A stretch of DNA of 64,000 nucleotides. Origin: Apostichopus japonicus. Taxonomy: Eukaryota; Echinodermata; Holothuroidea; Aspidochirotida; Stichopodidae. The position numbers and the translations under genes are program-made. The stretch's first letter is position 1. Each line of letters starts with the position of its first letter. Below the pieces are notes generated by a model. The model was not told the DNA's origin, ran no database searches, and was given only the letters and a program-made list of their open reading frames with translations. Positions 25,801 through 38,699 of the stretch are shown here, piece after piece. The DNA is taken from assembly GCF_037975245.1 (NCBI RefSeq), contig NC_092562.1, positions 22,461,054-22,525,053 of the forward strand, given 5' to 3'.

Positions 25801-28800
25801 AGAGTAATCCAAGGCAGTTACTCCCGCTTCACACTGGAAGACTCTCTCTGGATACTAAAGAAGAACAAGTATGACTGTCAGTGTGTCTCATGTGCCTCTC
25901 AACAAGTGGTGACCATTAAAGCATTTTAAGCTTTTATTGTTCAGAAAAAAATAAATATTAATGTCCACAACACGTAACTTGCGAAGACAACTTCAGGCAT
26001 ATTTAATAAAAGCAAACAGTAAGTTAGTACTGTTAATTTGAAGCAAGTTCTAAGGTTCAAAGAAATACTTATTTAGTTTTTAAATAATAGAACCTACTTT
26101 TTTTTACTCAATTCTTCATACTCACGATCAACTGTTATGTCGTTAAATATTCTATATACCACAATAGCAGAAATCTGTAAATCTTCTAACATTATTATTT
26201 TTTTTGTATAAGTTAGTTGAAGCATTCTGAGTGAAGGTCCCATTGAATGTTATGTTTCTAAAATACCTGAAAACATTATCTGAAAATGAACAAGTTACAT
26301 ACCTCTGGGTTTTTCAGAGACCAACAACAAACAATGCCTCCTTTCTGCTCTGTGAAACCAAACTGTCCGTAGCCCACGGCCAACAGATCCTAACGATGAA
26401 AATAAACAAGAAAACAAAATAAGACAAACATGAACAAAAAGCAAAACGTGTTCCAATAAAAAACATGCACAAAGGCTGATCTATATGCTATAGAGTTTAT
26501 GTGATAGGCTACCCCAGAAACATTCTGTTTCAGACATACACATAGTACATACTATAGTAAAATCGAATGTGATCTTGGTATTTACTTACAGGATTCAGTT
26601 GATTCCAAGCCATACAGCTGACGTTTCTACCCTTTGTGAGTAAACATGAATACGCCCAGAGTCTGTCTAAATTTGGTCCGAGCTGAGCGATGTCAACAGG
26701 TGCGTTCTTTTGCTCCTCAGGTGTCTCCTCTTTAACAGCATCGATGTCTAAATCAAAAATATAAATCACACATGAAGCTTCATCTGTTTGTATGTAATTC
26801 ATCCCCCCCCCCTCCCCCCAAACACACACATTACCTCTCCCCAATAAAAGGAGGATAAAAAGGGGCTTCCCATAACAATGGTACAACTCGTTACAGCAGA
26901 GATACTTTCGGAACTGCTTTATGGTAACAATAATTTGTGCAGATATTGACCCCATTGTGTTTGAGGTAATATTCCTCTTTCCACCAGTTTCTAAAGATGA
27001 TTTGGAACAGCAAGTTTGGAAAATGAAATGTATACTCAGATGTTAACAAGATTTTTTCTTTAGAGAAAATGAGCTATTTCTCAGTCATGACTTAGAATGA
27101 TATTTTTTAATACACTACCAATTGGTCTTAACAGACTTTCAAGGCTTGAGAGGAGGAAGTCACCTTGTTTTGAGTTTGAGTCACTTCTGGAAACCATTCA
27201 GAAGTTCTACATGGTGATGGGATGGAACAGGAGAATTCTTGTCAATTGTGCCTCAGTTTGTTACTCCAACCCATGAAATGACTTTTACAAGGAGAATCAT
27301 CTTATAAGTGGTTGAAGTACACTTATGACACTCACCTGGGAGGATATCCAGTCCCCTGTAAGCTGCCAGCTTAGCCTGGTAAATATTAAGGGTCACGACC
27401 CTCTCCATCACAAACAGATCTTTAACTAAATCTTCAGACTATAAACAGAAGCAACAAAAAGAATCAGGCTAGAACACTGACAGAAGCAGTCAGAGTAGGA
27501 AATCTTTAGTGGGAATCAGAGAGTTGTAGCAGCACATGGCATGACTTCATGACAAAGTATAGAGTGATTTACAGAAAATATTTTTGACTCTGTTTGTCAC
27601 TGATTATTATCTTTCATAAATCCGTAAATTGTTTTCATTGTGGAATTGCTGATGACCGCATCTCATTATAACAATTCTTATTATGTACCTGTCAGATGTG
27701 ATCATTCCTTTCACTGTGGAAACCCCTTATAATCTCAACACATTAGAGCAATTCTCATTATAGCAGCCGTAATAAAATGTGTTCATTCCTTTCATTGCTC
27801 ATTAGAGCAAAGAGAAGAACTCCCACAATATCACACCCAATAACATTTGTACAGTATACATTGCAACAATGGAACTATGGTAAAAAAGGAAATTTGCACT
27901 CACAGACTCAACACAACCGACAAAAAGTTGCATGTAGAGTAGTCATGAAAACTTAAGACAGTCTCCAAAAGCAATCTCACTTGGTTAAATTTGTTGCCAT
28001 TTAAACAGAACAAAGTACATTGGATTCATGACATGTACTGTAAATTTAGCCCATGTAACCAACCTCCAAAATGGCTTCATCTCTAGCTTTAGAGTGTTCT
28101 TGCTTTGATTTGTCCTGTTCCTCAGCAGTATTATCCATGTCAACTGATGAGGAGGTTAGCATGCTGGACTTGTTTTCACTTCCTACAAAGCATTCAAGAG
28201 AAGAATCAAAATGAAGGGTAAAATTGCTTTACATTTTGAGTCTTAAGTGGCTGACATAAGAGATTAGTTACCTTTAAAAGTTGTTGTAAAGATTTTAAAA
28301 CTATAATGCTATGATATCACTCCTGTCCTCCCTCCAAGCCTCCACCACCCATCTCCCCCCCCCCCACCCAACCCACTAATTTCAATATTGCTTTCTTTTG
28401 CCTACACATAATCTGATAATATATAAGAAAATCAACTGAGCAACCAACAGGCATGCAATGTCAATTTTTATATAGTGAGAACGAAAGCAAGGTGAAGACT
28501 GTTACGTGTAAACAAAGACAACAGATAGAAAGGTCTTATAAATTTGAAATAATTGAAAAGAACACATGGCAAGCTCAATTTAAGCAAGACTGCATGAGTT
28601 CATATATTTCTAATCATGCACAGCTGTTCGCTCATTGTAACGACTCCTTCAGAAATGGTCAACTTACCTCCAGATTTGCTACCCATTGAATCCTTGTTAA
28701 CATCTGAGCTGGATTTGTTTTCTGCTGCCTCAAATGTGTCACTTTCTGCATCTTCAGGAATGATCTCTGCTGTAGCTATTGCCAAAAAAAAAAGGAGAAA

Positions 28801-31800
28801 AAAAAAAAAGTTGAATAATTTAACAATAGTTTATAGATCAGAATAAATCATATAATGCTGTTCAAACTAACTATAAATGATACGTCTGGCAAGGATATGG
28901 CTCCTAAAAATTGACCCCAAGTTAAGGTTGGAAAGCTCTGGAATGAGATTTGAATCTTGTTATCTCTAAGATGTGCAGCTGCTCCAAAGGTTTTTTTTTT
29001 GTTTTGGACATGTTAACGACTGGTAAAGTTTGATGATAAATACTATAAAACCATGCTAAATACAAACAGATACTTACATCTCTATGCATACACCTGTTGC
29101 GTTTTAATCACTTCAAACTTGAAACTCTAACAATTGTAAACTGCAATGATATTGTCTATAACACAGTTTAAAATGAAGCTGGGGATTGTATTAGATAAAA
29201 GCCATTATGCTAGTTTCTCATAATGTAATCAAAATAAATGAGACTGGATTTAACACACCTTACAGTTTTGCTGTTTTCATCTTACTGAGAAATGCCAACA
29301 ATGTTAACAAACTGTAAATACAAGTTCCTTTAATTATAAATGCAACTTACAGGTTCCTTCAGAGACTTCATTGTTGTAAGTATCATATAAATCCCACGTG
29401 GTTGCAATACTGCCAGCATCCTGGGAAACAAATATACAATGATAGAATGTTCAAACTGGTATAAAAGGTTGCCATGGTTTGGATGCACTTTCATCAATGA
29501 CGTTATATATAGAACTAGTGACTGTTCTTCAAATTCACTTGACTTAAATCAATTTCTTTCATTGTAATCAACACAAGGAGCAGCAGTCACTCAAGGGTAT
29601 TTGCTGCCTATGAATTAATCCACCAGTGTCATTAATTTCTTCATGATAAGTCCTTCAGACCTCTTGGAAATTACCATGGATGTATCTAGTATTCAGCTGT
29701 ACATATCTATGCCATGGCAACTGCAGCAAAGGAGAGGGTAGTCTGTGGGATTGGAAGGGGTGGGGGGGGGGCAGGGGATGCGTACAGCATTTTATTGATT
29801 ATTTTATTATTACAGTTAATCAATGCAACTGCCACATGTATGCTGCTTGTGACTTGTCACTCATTTTCATCAACAGTATTTATTTTCAAGGAATTATTAT
29901 TTTAAATATGAAATGATGACATACCATGTGTTCCACCTTGGCTGTTTGTACATCTTTGTGTTTTGGCGCATCATTGAATGTTTGCATACCTCTGTCTGCA
30001 TATCTGTCATTGCCATCTCTTGCTTTGCATAACTGAAAGAAAGAAAAACCCAATGTTGTTCAACACTTTAACACAGCTAGGCAATGTGTTTGGTTAGTTG
30101 CTCTGGCTGATCAAACATTACACTGTCAAGCAGACTTCAGATATAGTATACAACTATAAAATATTAAATGCGAATTTAATTCAAATAAATGAAAAATAAT
30201 TCAATTTTTAACAAACTCTTTTTCAACTGGAAACGTGAAATAACATTGAGGTTTCAATGCCATAACTAGTTCATACTTTTTTATGGCTCAGTTATTCCTG
30301 AATACTTCCGTCCCGAGATACACCAAGGTTACAAGGTTTCAACTCTTTGACATCTCTTGGCCTAAAATCACCTTTGACCTCCTATAGATACACACTTTAT
30401 TGCTGTATATTATGTAGCATCCTCTAACTGAATCAGTAACTAGCTAAATTCACTTACCTACGTAAGAACAATATAGACCAAACTCACAGATGAATGTGTC
30501 ATTTTGACTGGAATTCTTCATGACATAACATGAAATGTAAAATATCTCTGTTTGTTCCTTCTTACAAGTATCATATTACACATTTGCCAAGCTGTTGTAC
30601 AATACAAAAGAAATTGTCACCTCTGTATACTTTTGATTCTTCGCCCGAATAGCTTCTGCCTCATCTGTCTCTTGAGAGGCACACGTCCCTGTAATATCCA
30701 ATAACCAGATCATTTCAGATTCAGTGAGAGTGATGTCAACGATCTTGTCCAGGTCTGCCTCTGAGAGCTCCTCCCGCACTTCTGCATGTTTCCTTTGAAC
30801 ATCTGCGTGTCATAGAAATTCAGAAACATGAGTCAAATATCTAATGTCCCCCAAAAAATACCCCAAAAAATGAACAAGGTTTGTCAAATTTGTGTAATTA
30901 TAATAACTAATTGATGCTTCATAAAATAATATTCTAACTCTCTCTCTAGCATCATTGGTCTCTTCACCATATCTTGTGATATTTACCTTATTGATGATAA
31001 GAACATTGATTAATAACAGGCTCAAAATGTCAATCAGTGTTACTTTGAAATTCTTTTGGCTGATAATCTCCAGTTAAGGTATGGTATCAACTTTGCTGCA
31101 AATTTTTTTTTGTCTTCAACCATCTCTCTTGCCATTTTACTTCCTTCTGCCTGGCAGTCTTCGACAAAAGTATGGGGACTCTTTGTTGACTTACCCAACC
31201 ATAAAGACAGGGAGGGGGGGGGGTTGGGGAGTGGGAAAACACACCTGCCAGTCCAGAGACAATGTTTGTAACTCCAGTTGTAGGCTCTGTGATTTCTTCT
31301 GCGAACGAATCTCTAGATGAACGACTAGACTGGTGAGACAAGGTGGTTCCGAAGAGTGACCTACAAAAAGTTGTGAAAAAAAATGTGAAAGTTGAACCAA
31401 CGCGTCTTCATTTCATCAATGCTTTAGCTACATATCTATTTCTAAGGTTTCAAATGCTGAACTGCTTTAAGATGGAATACCTCTGATAGCCATGTAATTT
31501 CTTCTCCCTGCCTATAAATTCTTAGGAAGTGGACTACTGAGAAACCTGAAAGCTTCTGTTAGAATACTTCCAATCTTTTTTCAAATTTCTAATGGTACTC
31601 CAGTAGTCAGATAGGACCAACCTGTTTGGATGACTAAAATCAGCTGTGGAAGTTGTCCAATGGATGACTAGTTGTCTACATTAAGTTAAAATTTCATTAA
31701 ACTTAAACAGTTAGGGCTATCACTTAATAGGTAATATTATAAATTGCTATTACCACCAAAGCTGGGGTTCTGTCAACCAACCTACAAATCTCTCCTACAG

Positions 31801-34800
31801 TGACAAGCTGCAGGTCATTGTAATTTTGTTACATTTTTTGGGACAACCAAATTGCTGTTCAGACAACAGATATGTAAGTCCTGGCTGACTGAGGGACAAC
31901 CAGAAAAAAATCCCTACAGTTGTGTCCTGTATTGATATTTCTAATAGAAATTACACTTATTGACGTATAAAATGGCCATATGGGATACAGCCCTGGGGTC
32001 AATGGAGACTACAAAAACAGTGACCTGGTGATATTATTGTCTTCAGGGCCTGACCTGCCTCTCACGGCCCCTTCAAAAGAACGGAAAGAATATTATGACC
32101 CATAAATGTCTGTGGAACAAGAAACCCTGAAGTTGTCCCAGGGACCACCAGTTTGTGTATTAAGTGATAAAAGTATTAAGTGATACCTTTCATTACACAC
32201 ATTAATTCTTAATTAGGGAGCCAAAGATGCTAGTTGGACAATTTTTGAAAAAAAGTCAGGTTTACTCAGGGACACAAAGGGGACAACTGGAAAACCTGGA
32301 CCTCTATGAATGAATACTTAATGTTTTATGCAGTTGTTTAGTAACAATGTAAGAAACCTGTGGTTTACACCACTGTACCTTGTAAATGGTGCAGCAAAGC
32401 TTGTCACTCCAGTCTGATATATTGAAGCTTGAGACATCAGATCTGTTGGCTTTCCATAGAGAACAAATCATTGTTAAACACTACCCGACACAACACTGCA
32501 AGTTCAAATTGTACTTGAATGACAACTGAGAAAAATATCTTCGAGTTACACAGTTACATAACTATGTATCAGTTACATGCCAAACAAATGCACAAAAATA
32601 ACATATCATTTGTCATTGTAATTTTTACCTAAAGAGAATACTTCCACACACACATCTAACACAAAGAAACAAAATCATAGCATTTCAGCTTGTAACAAGC
32701 ACTCTTCAAATTGATAATGCATGCTCGTTCCCCAAAGAATCAAGAGTTGGCCAAGATCTGCAAAGTAGACCTATCATCCATCATTACATATATTCTTATT
32801 TGTATACAGCCGTCTACAAACAGAATTAAATCTACTGATTTCACGCATAAAAGAAACATAGACGTTAGCAAAAAGTAAACTCTGAATTCGAGTAGAACGT
32901 TGGAAACCCATAGTAAAAATATTATTGGGTGAGGAAAGATATACAGTGTATTATCCTTAAGATAAAGTTGTATCCCACCAAACTGAACTAGATACAGCTG
33001 TACGTTGGCCTGGGCTAATCCCTGTTCATGTTCCTTTCATACTGCTGACCATGGTGTACCTGCACACAATGGTGTAATGAGCACAAATAGTAACTTACTG
33101 TTCCTGTGCTGGATTCTCCAGCAGCAAATATTTTGCTCTGGTTCTGCTTGACGGTTGTTGGATCGACGATGAACAGTGGCAAAGGAGTAACGTCAGTGCC
33201 ATCCTCATCAAACACCTAACAGAGAAATAAACATCAAAGTGGGCCCATTATTTCTTCTCATATTCTCGCAAATCAAGTTTCATATGCTAAAATAACTATC
33301 TGACAGACTGGATAGTTACGAGACAAAAAAGTGGAATATAAGTAAGACTTTACTACAAATTTACCTTTTGCTAATAGACCCCTCTCAGTAGAGGACAAAT
33401 GTGTAAAATATAAGTTTATTCACAAATATTATATTCATTTACTCATTCAAGTTGTTAAAAAATTGTTGAACATCAATATCATGACAGTTTTGGCTTTATT
33501 TTAGCTTTATTTATAACTCCCAACAGCACAAAATTACTTTATTTATAATTTTATTTGGCTTTATTTATAATGGCTTTATTTATATATGGCTTTATTTATA
33601 ATTTTGGCTTTATTTATAACTCCTAACAGCACAAAACTACTACATATAAGCAGGGCTCAAAATAGACAGGGGCGAAGGGCGATTCGCCCTATGAAGTTGA
33701 AAAATCGCCCCAGAAAAGAAATCACAGGGGCGAAAAAAAAATTTAAATAACGCTAAAATCGCCCTCCAAATGTACTTTTCAGTCAACAGGCACTGCAAGT
33801 TTAAAAAGATGACACAATACTGTGAAATAAATCACTGAAAAAAACCCTAACTGCCGATCCTTTCGTTATAACAGCTTGGTTTGTACGTTCGCTCACACAC
33901 GAATTAATCTAGTCTAGTCAACAATGCAATACGAAAACCCCCACTCAATAGCCAACCACCTAGCTAGCTAAAAAAATATCGGTTCATCACGTGATCATTT
34001 TCGCACACCCGTGTATGTGTATTTTTTTTCTCCCAGCTAGGTGTTGTGTATCACGGTACTGTGGAAAGAGTGAGCTAACATTGAAAGCTCCTGCGATGTT
34101 TTTCCTAATATACCCAAAAGGCAGGAGGGAAAGTTTTGCGTCGTAGTAACGACCATGCAGTCTGTCTAGTTACAAAATGGCGGGAAATTTCCGACTCCTT
34201 TTTAATAGAAAAATCGGAACCGCAGCTGACTTACGTCGTAGGACATGGTGCCGTGTGGGTTATTTATGAACAGCGAACAGACTTGTTTCGATATAGGGGA
34301 ATTGATCAAATGACTAACATGATAAAAAGATATAGGCCTATGAACCAATGGGGGGAGGGGTATATTAATGTGATATTGCGGATTTCCGTGATTTCTTTTC
34401 TACCTCCAAAATTTACACCTGCCAATTTCTGTGAATTTCTAACAAAAGCATTACTATATTATTTGATCCGTCATTTATATTTTTCATTATCGATGCATAT
34501 CCAACCTGCAGGGGGACAAAACTATTATCCTAACACACTGTAGCATACGCAAACTGGAGCCTATACCGTAAATTTTTCTCGGGATTTTCATAACGTTCCC
34601 AACAATATTGCAACGATATTTTCATAAGTTTCCCATGATTTTCAATATTTCAGTATCATTAGATTAGGGACAATTGAGGAGAAGTGTAGTGCTGTAGCTG
34701 CTGAATATTATGATTAAAACTGACCATTGTGTACATTTAATGAACAGTTACTTTTTAATTATGGGTCGCCATGATTTAATATAATCAAGTCGGGTGCAAA

Positions 34801-36647
34801 CAACAGGCTAGGCATGTGGCTTCAGTGTGCGCATTTTGAGTGTGAAACTTTGCATTGAGAGTTCTAATAAATTTAAAATTCTTTAAACCTCAATTTTCTC
34901 AGAGCTTCTGGGGGCTTCGATCCCCATACCCCAACCAAGGCGTTGCCCATGGACCCTACCACGGGCACTAAGGCAGGCCCATGGTCCCCACCTATAATTG
35001 TGTCGCACTGCCTGCTGACTGACGCCCTCTGCATTAGTATAGTATCACCCACAAAGTTCTGTGATTTTTTTTTTTATCCCAGGCTCATCCCTGTATATGG
35101 ATTTTACTGATAAAATGTTGTAAAATTAATCAATTTTGTAGCTACAATTTGTACAGAAAAAACAGCCCTTGCAACACCAAAAAGAGCCCCCGTCATCAGT
35201 AAAACAGCCCTCATAAAAATCTGCTTGTGCTGAAAAGAGCCCTCGTCACCAAAAAATTATTTTGAGCCCTGCATATTAGGTAAATTTCTAACAAGTTGTA
35301 ACCATGATCATTCCCACACAAGTGCTTGTAGAGCTGTTATGATGAGAATGAAATCCACACAATATTTATTTTGGGTAAAAATGTTTTCAACAACTAAGCA
35401 TAAAACTGCCGAGGTGGTTAGGCTGCAATGTGACATATATGCAAGCAATGGAAGGATATCATTGGATTTGTGAACACAAAAAGAGGTAGAAAAACAAACT
35501 TGCAGCTTTGGACTTGACATGCTGATGCAGGTTGCCTGTGGACAATGCATGCTTCAGTGTGAAACTTAGATTTCATTGCATAAGAGATCATTTGATGTTA
35601 GCATAGCTGTAAGGGAGTAACAGTGGCTTTTTGTCACAAGTAAAAAGAACTTGGAAAGAAATTGAGTGTCATGGCAGAGAATTGTAGTTGAGTTACTCGC
35701 CCAAGACTAGAGTAAATAGCATTCCAGTACTTAGTGGTACAGAAGCCAAGCTACTGTTGTTTGCTAATGCAGCAGTATCCTTTCAGATGTTCATTGGAAA
35801 TTGCTTGGGACAACATAGGTGCTGTCATCATAGGAGGCTACTGTACTAATCCTGTGACATCGTACTATACTTTGTTTACTACTTTCTTTTGAGATCCCTG
35901 TACAAATTTCGAATGTGCATTACAGTACATGACAGCATGTATATCTTAGAAAGTATTTATGTTGGATTTTGTACTATAAGGTTTCAAATATGGAGACTGA
36001 AAAGTAGCTTGATTTAGTGGAGAGGGATTTTAATTTTGGAGAGGAGAATCCCTGTCTTGATTGCCAAATGGTAGTAGTAGTAGTAGTAGTGTTAAACAAT
36101 TTGATCAAGGCCTATTATATGGCTGTTTTAGTTATACAAGTTAACAATGTTAAATCACCATGCTTTCAGCCATGGCTGGAAAAATTGTAAATTTCTTGGC
36201 AAGCCAAAAATTATTGCCTAGGCCGAAGGTCTGGCAGATGGTTGCACTTTAGCATACATCCTACACCAGGCAGGCAATTGAAATCACACAGCTAATGTAA
36301 ACAGCACACAAAACTGTCACCACAAAGGTGATTTTCAACACACCAACAGTACCACTAAATTTATGAAGATTGAGTATGATTTTTAGCACACCTGGCATTT
36401 TAAAGAGAAAAGGCACATGTTGCAGTAAGTCACACCTACCTGTACAGCTGTCTGTACTTTCAACCCAATCTTGCTCTCAAGTTTGCTATCGATACCAGTC
36501 TGACTTTTACGGCTTGAGGAATTGACCGTTGTCCGTGATCCCATACCAATTGTGACATTTTTCTCTTTAAAGAGGCGACTCTGGCTTACAGATCCAGCAG
36601 CTTTACTTCTGGTTAGGTTTCCTGCTGGCACCTTCAGTCCAGATCCT
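16817..36647 (-). CDS. DNAI4: Axonemal dynein intermediate chain-like protein DNAI4 (WDR78), 22 coding exons seen
   Basis: Exons in coding order (high to low): 36647-36440, 33215-33099, 32449-32379, 31360-31245, 30802-30621, 30032-29925, 29420-29351, 28775-28668, 28182-28064, 27438-27336, 26747-26590, 26389-26303, 25854-25777, 24267-24194, 22073-21932, 21339-21185, 20721-20634, 20317-20189, 19409-19312, 17990-17915, 17049-16972 and 16930-16817 (stop TGA). All use GT-AG and phases close, giving about 825 residues; human WDR78 has about 850. N-terminal marks are VFDEDGTDVTPLPLF, ITLTESEMIWLLDI and GSIATTWDLYDTYN. The C-terminal half is a WD-repeat propeller: MAWNQLNP, LLAVGMYNGSVAIYNV, VWQLQW, YLAGTEDGHIHKCSCSYNEQ, VFLSCSADWSIRLW, EGAVEIWDL and LLVGDSEGQVSVY. 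The family acts in ciliary dynein assembly and motility. The first coding exon with the ATG was not found; the 36647 acceptor could also be 36645. Introns carry several transposons. Confidence 0.93.
20808..20835. repeat. CAAG/CCAC simple repeat in DNAI4 intron
   Basis: Short runs of CAAG and then CCCAC units precede an A-rich tract. It is a plain microsatellite with no coding meaning. Confidence 0.7.
22170..24046. mobile_element. Foldback DNA transposon with TTAA-bounded ends in DNAI4 intron
   Basis: The left end TTAAAGACCAACTATGGAG and the right end CTCCATAGTTGGTCTTTAA are perfect inverted repeats. The symmetry extends inward with gaps: GGTCACCGTGTGACGTCA near 22380 pairs with TGACGTCACATGGTCACC near 23830, and TGTTTGTATAC pairs with GTATACAAACA. 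The arms are thus about 240 bp in a 1.9-kb element. TTAA at both edges would fit a piggyBac-type duplication, but a TWA-type duplication cannot be excluded. No transposase is recognised, so the copy is nonautonomous. It sits between the exons at 24194 and 22073. Confidence 0.75.
24756..24824 (-). other. Possible 69-nt cassette exon of DNAI4
   Basis: On the minus strand, CAG precedes 24824 and GTAACA follows 24756. The interval is 23 codons with no stop, and it starts and ends in phase 0, exactly the phase of the flanking exons. The peptide begins DETNRHSPVWRIYHVV. Known relatives read straight from LLA to VGMYNG without it, so it would interrupt a propeller strand. The acceptor has a weak pyrimidine tract. 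It may be chance or an alternative exon. Confidence 0.2.
24965..25349 (-). mobile_element. tRNA-derived SINE (family B) with long conserved body
   Basis: On the minus strand the head reads GTTGTGGTCAAGTGGTTAAG (box A) and later TACAGGTTCGAGCCCTGG (box B). It is followed by CCTTGGGCAAGGCGCTTTAT, then CACCCAGGTGTATAAATGGG and a body continuing through GGGAAGTCCCC to about 24965. The CAAGGCGCTTTAT and CCAGGTGTATAAATGGG blocks are shared by SINEs in many marine deuterostomes. It differs from family A in both head and body. It lies in a DNAI4 intron in the same orientation as the gene. Confidence 0.8.
31740..32330 (+). repeat. Dispersed repeat, copy 1
   Basis: Similar sequence occurs at about 53230-53490. 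Shared words include CAACCTACAAATCTCTCCTACAG-like text (AACCTACAACTTTCTCCTAC in the second copy), GGGACAACCAAATTGCTGTT against AGAACAACCAAGTCTGCTGT, and ACCTCTATGAATGAAT against ACCTGTATGAATAAT. No termini or coding frame were found, so the class is unknown. Confidence 0.45.
33651..35271. mobile_element. hAT-like nonautonomous element in DNAI4 intron
   Basis: The left end CAGGGCTCAAAATAGA (33651 on) pairs with the right end ATTATTTTGAGCCCTG (ending 35271). The flanks are CATATAAG (33643-33650) and CATATTAG (35272-35279), a 7-of-8 match of the length made by hAT transposases. Just inside the left end is a short GGGGCGA repeat (GGGCGAAGGGCGATTCGCCC), itself palindromic. The 135-codon open frame at 34136-34543 lies within the element and shows no transposase motif. 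Total length is 1,621 bp. Confidence 0.75.
36072..36090. repeat. (GTA)n microsatellite
   Basis: Six tandem TAG/GTA units lie upstream of the first visible DNAI4 intron exon. Simple repeat only. Confidence 0.85.
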
Positions 36648-36649
36648 CT

Positions 36650-38600
36650 TTATGGAAGGAATTTAAATTATGGAAGTATGAAACTGTCATCAAACAAATT
36701 TGAATTCATGTTACCAAACAAGTTCAAATATTTTTCTTGACTTTTGTATTTCATCTCCTAGACTACAAATGTTGATGAATCTTGAAGTGGCAGCCAAAAT
36801 CACACACTATACCTCTCACATACTCAAAACAATTCTTGCCAAATTCCTGAAAAATTCTCTTTGCAAAGTTTACAGATTTTTTTTAAAACATTTATAGATC
36901 TATTAAAGTGAGTTTCAATACCCGTTTGTTGATGAATTTCGGAAAACATACTTCAGAAGTAGATTCAATCTTTCTCATTCTAAATGCACCCTGACCAGGT
37001 GGATTTAATGAAGAAAAGCTGTCGCAACCAAAAGAAAGTAATTTATTTTCTGTTGCCCTTATGGCACGAAGTATTTACCATAAATTCCCTGGGAACACCC
37101 ATATCAGCATGTTCATTAGACAAATGTAAACGAAAAAGGCTACACATGCAGCCCAATCAAGATTTTTACAGTCCTATACTCGTATCGTCAACTTATACAA
37201 TTTAAAAAAAGAGGAAACCTCTGACACCAGTTTATTCATTGCAATGGATGGAAATGACACAATTTTGCAAGCTATATCGGTAAGATTGAGAGAAAGATAC
37301 TGCTCAAAAGAAGGATTGAAGTTTTCAGAATCTACAGACTTGTTAAAAAAACTGGCGAATTTTATTCAGCACAAATTTTTTATCGACAGAACACTAATAA
37401 TAAATAATGAATATTGGTATGAAAGTTGCATAGAATGTTGTCATTTTCATTGAGCTATTAGTGCACTAAAGTCAGGTCCAAGAAGGTAGTGGTATTACAG
37501 TACTTAGGCCTAGGCCTAGGTAATTTTGGTTATTTTTTGGGTGTGACTGTGAGATTTCCAAATGCCAAGAAACATGCAAAACTGGGGGGAGGGTGTTATA
37601 AGTTTAAAAAAAAACACAATTTGTTCAGCATATACCACAAATATATGTAACTCTGCTTGCCTGCTGTATCATTGCTAGTAATTTTTGGAGGTGCATCAAT
37701 TACAAAGGTGTGTCAATTATGAAGCCTTTATTATACAACTTGTAGCTGTAGAAGTATAGTCAGTATTGCGAAGTTCGGCATACTGCGAAGTTCGAACACC
37801 CTAAGAAATACACGATTTCACCATGAAAACCTACAGGAAGAGCCAAATTTCACCAAAAAGTACGAAGCTACAGTTATTTTCTCTCCAAAATGACCCGTGT
37901 GCAAGAAATTACTTACATATTTGTCAATAAAATGACGAAGATCTATGATGTCTGTTATAATTACTGAAAGAGCAACTGCGCCACCAATTTTATCACCAGC
38001 GCCACACTGTGGGTTGCGTGTCCGAACTTCGCAATACTCTAGCACAGAAATACAAGTTCCACAATCACGAAGAATCTTCTTGTAAAACAACGTGAAAACA
38101 GTTTGCAGGAAAGAAAGTTTGGCCGTGTATCGTACTATAACACAATTCTCCCACCATATGAAGTATATTTTCCGGTGATTTAGACCAGAAGATTTAGTTT
38201 GGGGGTGTTTTAAGTCATAAGTGTCCGAACTTCGAAGTCACCATGCTACAATACATTCTGTTTGGGGACACGCAGCGTTACTGTACATCACTGACTAGCC
38301 TTTACAACTTAGGCATGCACAGGCCTACAACAAAGTTCTTGGGCTACATTTCCTAGAAAAAATAAATAATTACAATTAATCTTTCTTGTCATAGTGTATG
38401 GGATAGTATTATACTTTATAGCCCAACGAACTTTAACGTCCATGTAATAAACCCCATAGACTTGGCCTAACCTTGCCTATTTCTTACGATAAGTTAGAAT
38501 AGGCTATGCCTAACGTAGTTTAGAACTGACCCTCCTTTTGATTTGTTCGTTGACATATTCAATTTACTTGCACCTATGACTATGTTGCCATTCACCAAAT
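36650..38600. other. DNAI4 5' intron and intergenic sequence
   Basis: The missing start exon of DNAI4 should lie to the right of 36647 on the minus strand, but no convincing ATG-plus-donor was recognised. The stretch contains a mariner-type MITE (listed separately), a G tract near 37585 and AT-rich sequence. Small open frames on both strands carry no known motifs. Confidence 0.45.
37764..38036. mobile_element. Mariner-type MITE, TTGCGAAGTTCGG ends
   Basis: TA followed by TTGCGAAGTTCGGCA (37764 on) is mirrored by TGTCCGAACTTCGCAA followed by TA (ending 38036), giving inverted repeats of about 13-15 bp between TA dinucleotides, the target of Tc1/mariner transposases. Further copies of CGAAGTTCG occur at about 37786 and (inverted) about 38225-38237, so a larger or partly duplicated element is possible. 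It lies about 0.9 kb from the MIER1 start. The 90-codon minus frame across it is not recognised as a protein. Confidence 0.6.
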
Positions 38601-38699
38601 GATACGCAGATTTATATAAATATTATTTAGATGCTATCCAACAGGTCACACATATTATGGACGATTTTAATTATAATCTTCATCTCAATTATGGTGAGA

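Noticed and set aside
34136-34543. 135-codon plus-strand open frame
   Set aside because: It lies entirely inside the hAT-like element and shows no transposase or other known motif.
37818-38090. 90-codon minus-strand open frame
   Set aside because: It overlaps the mariner-type MITE and no family is recognised.
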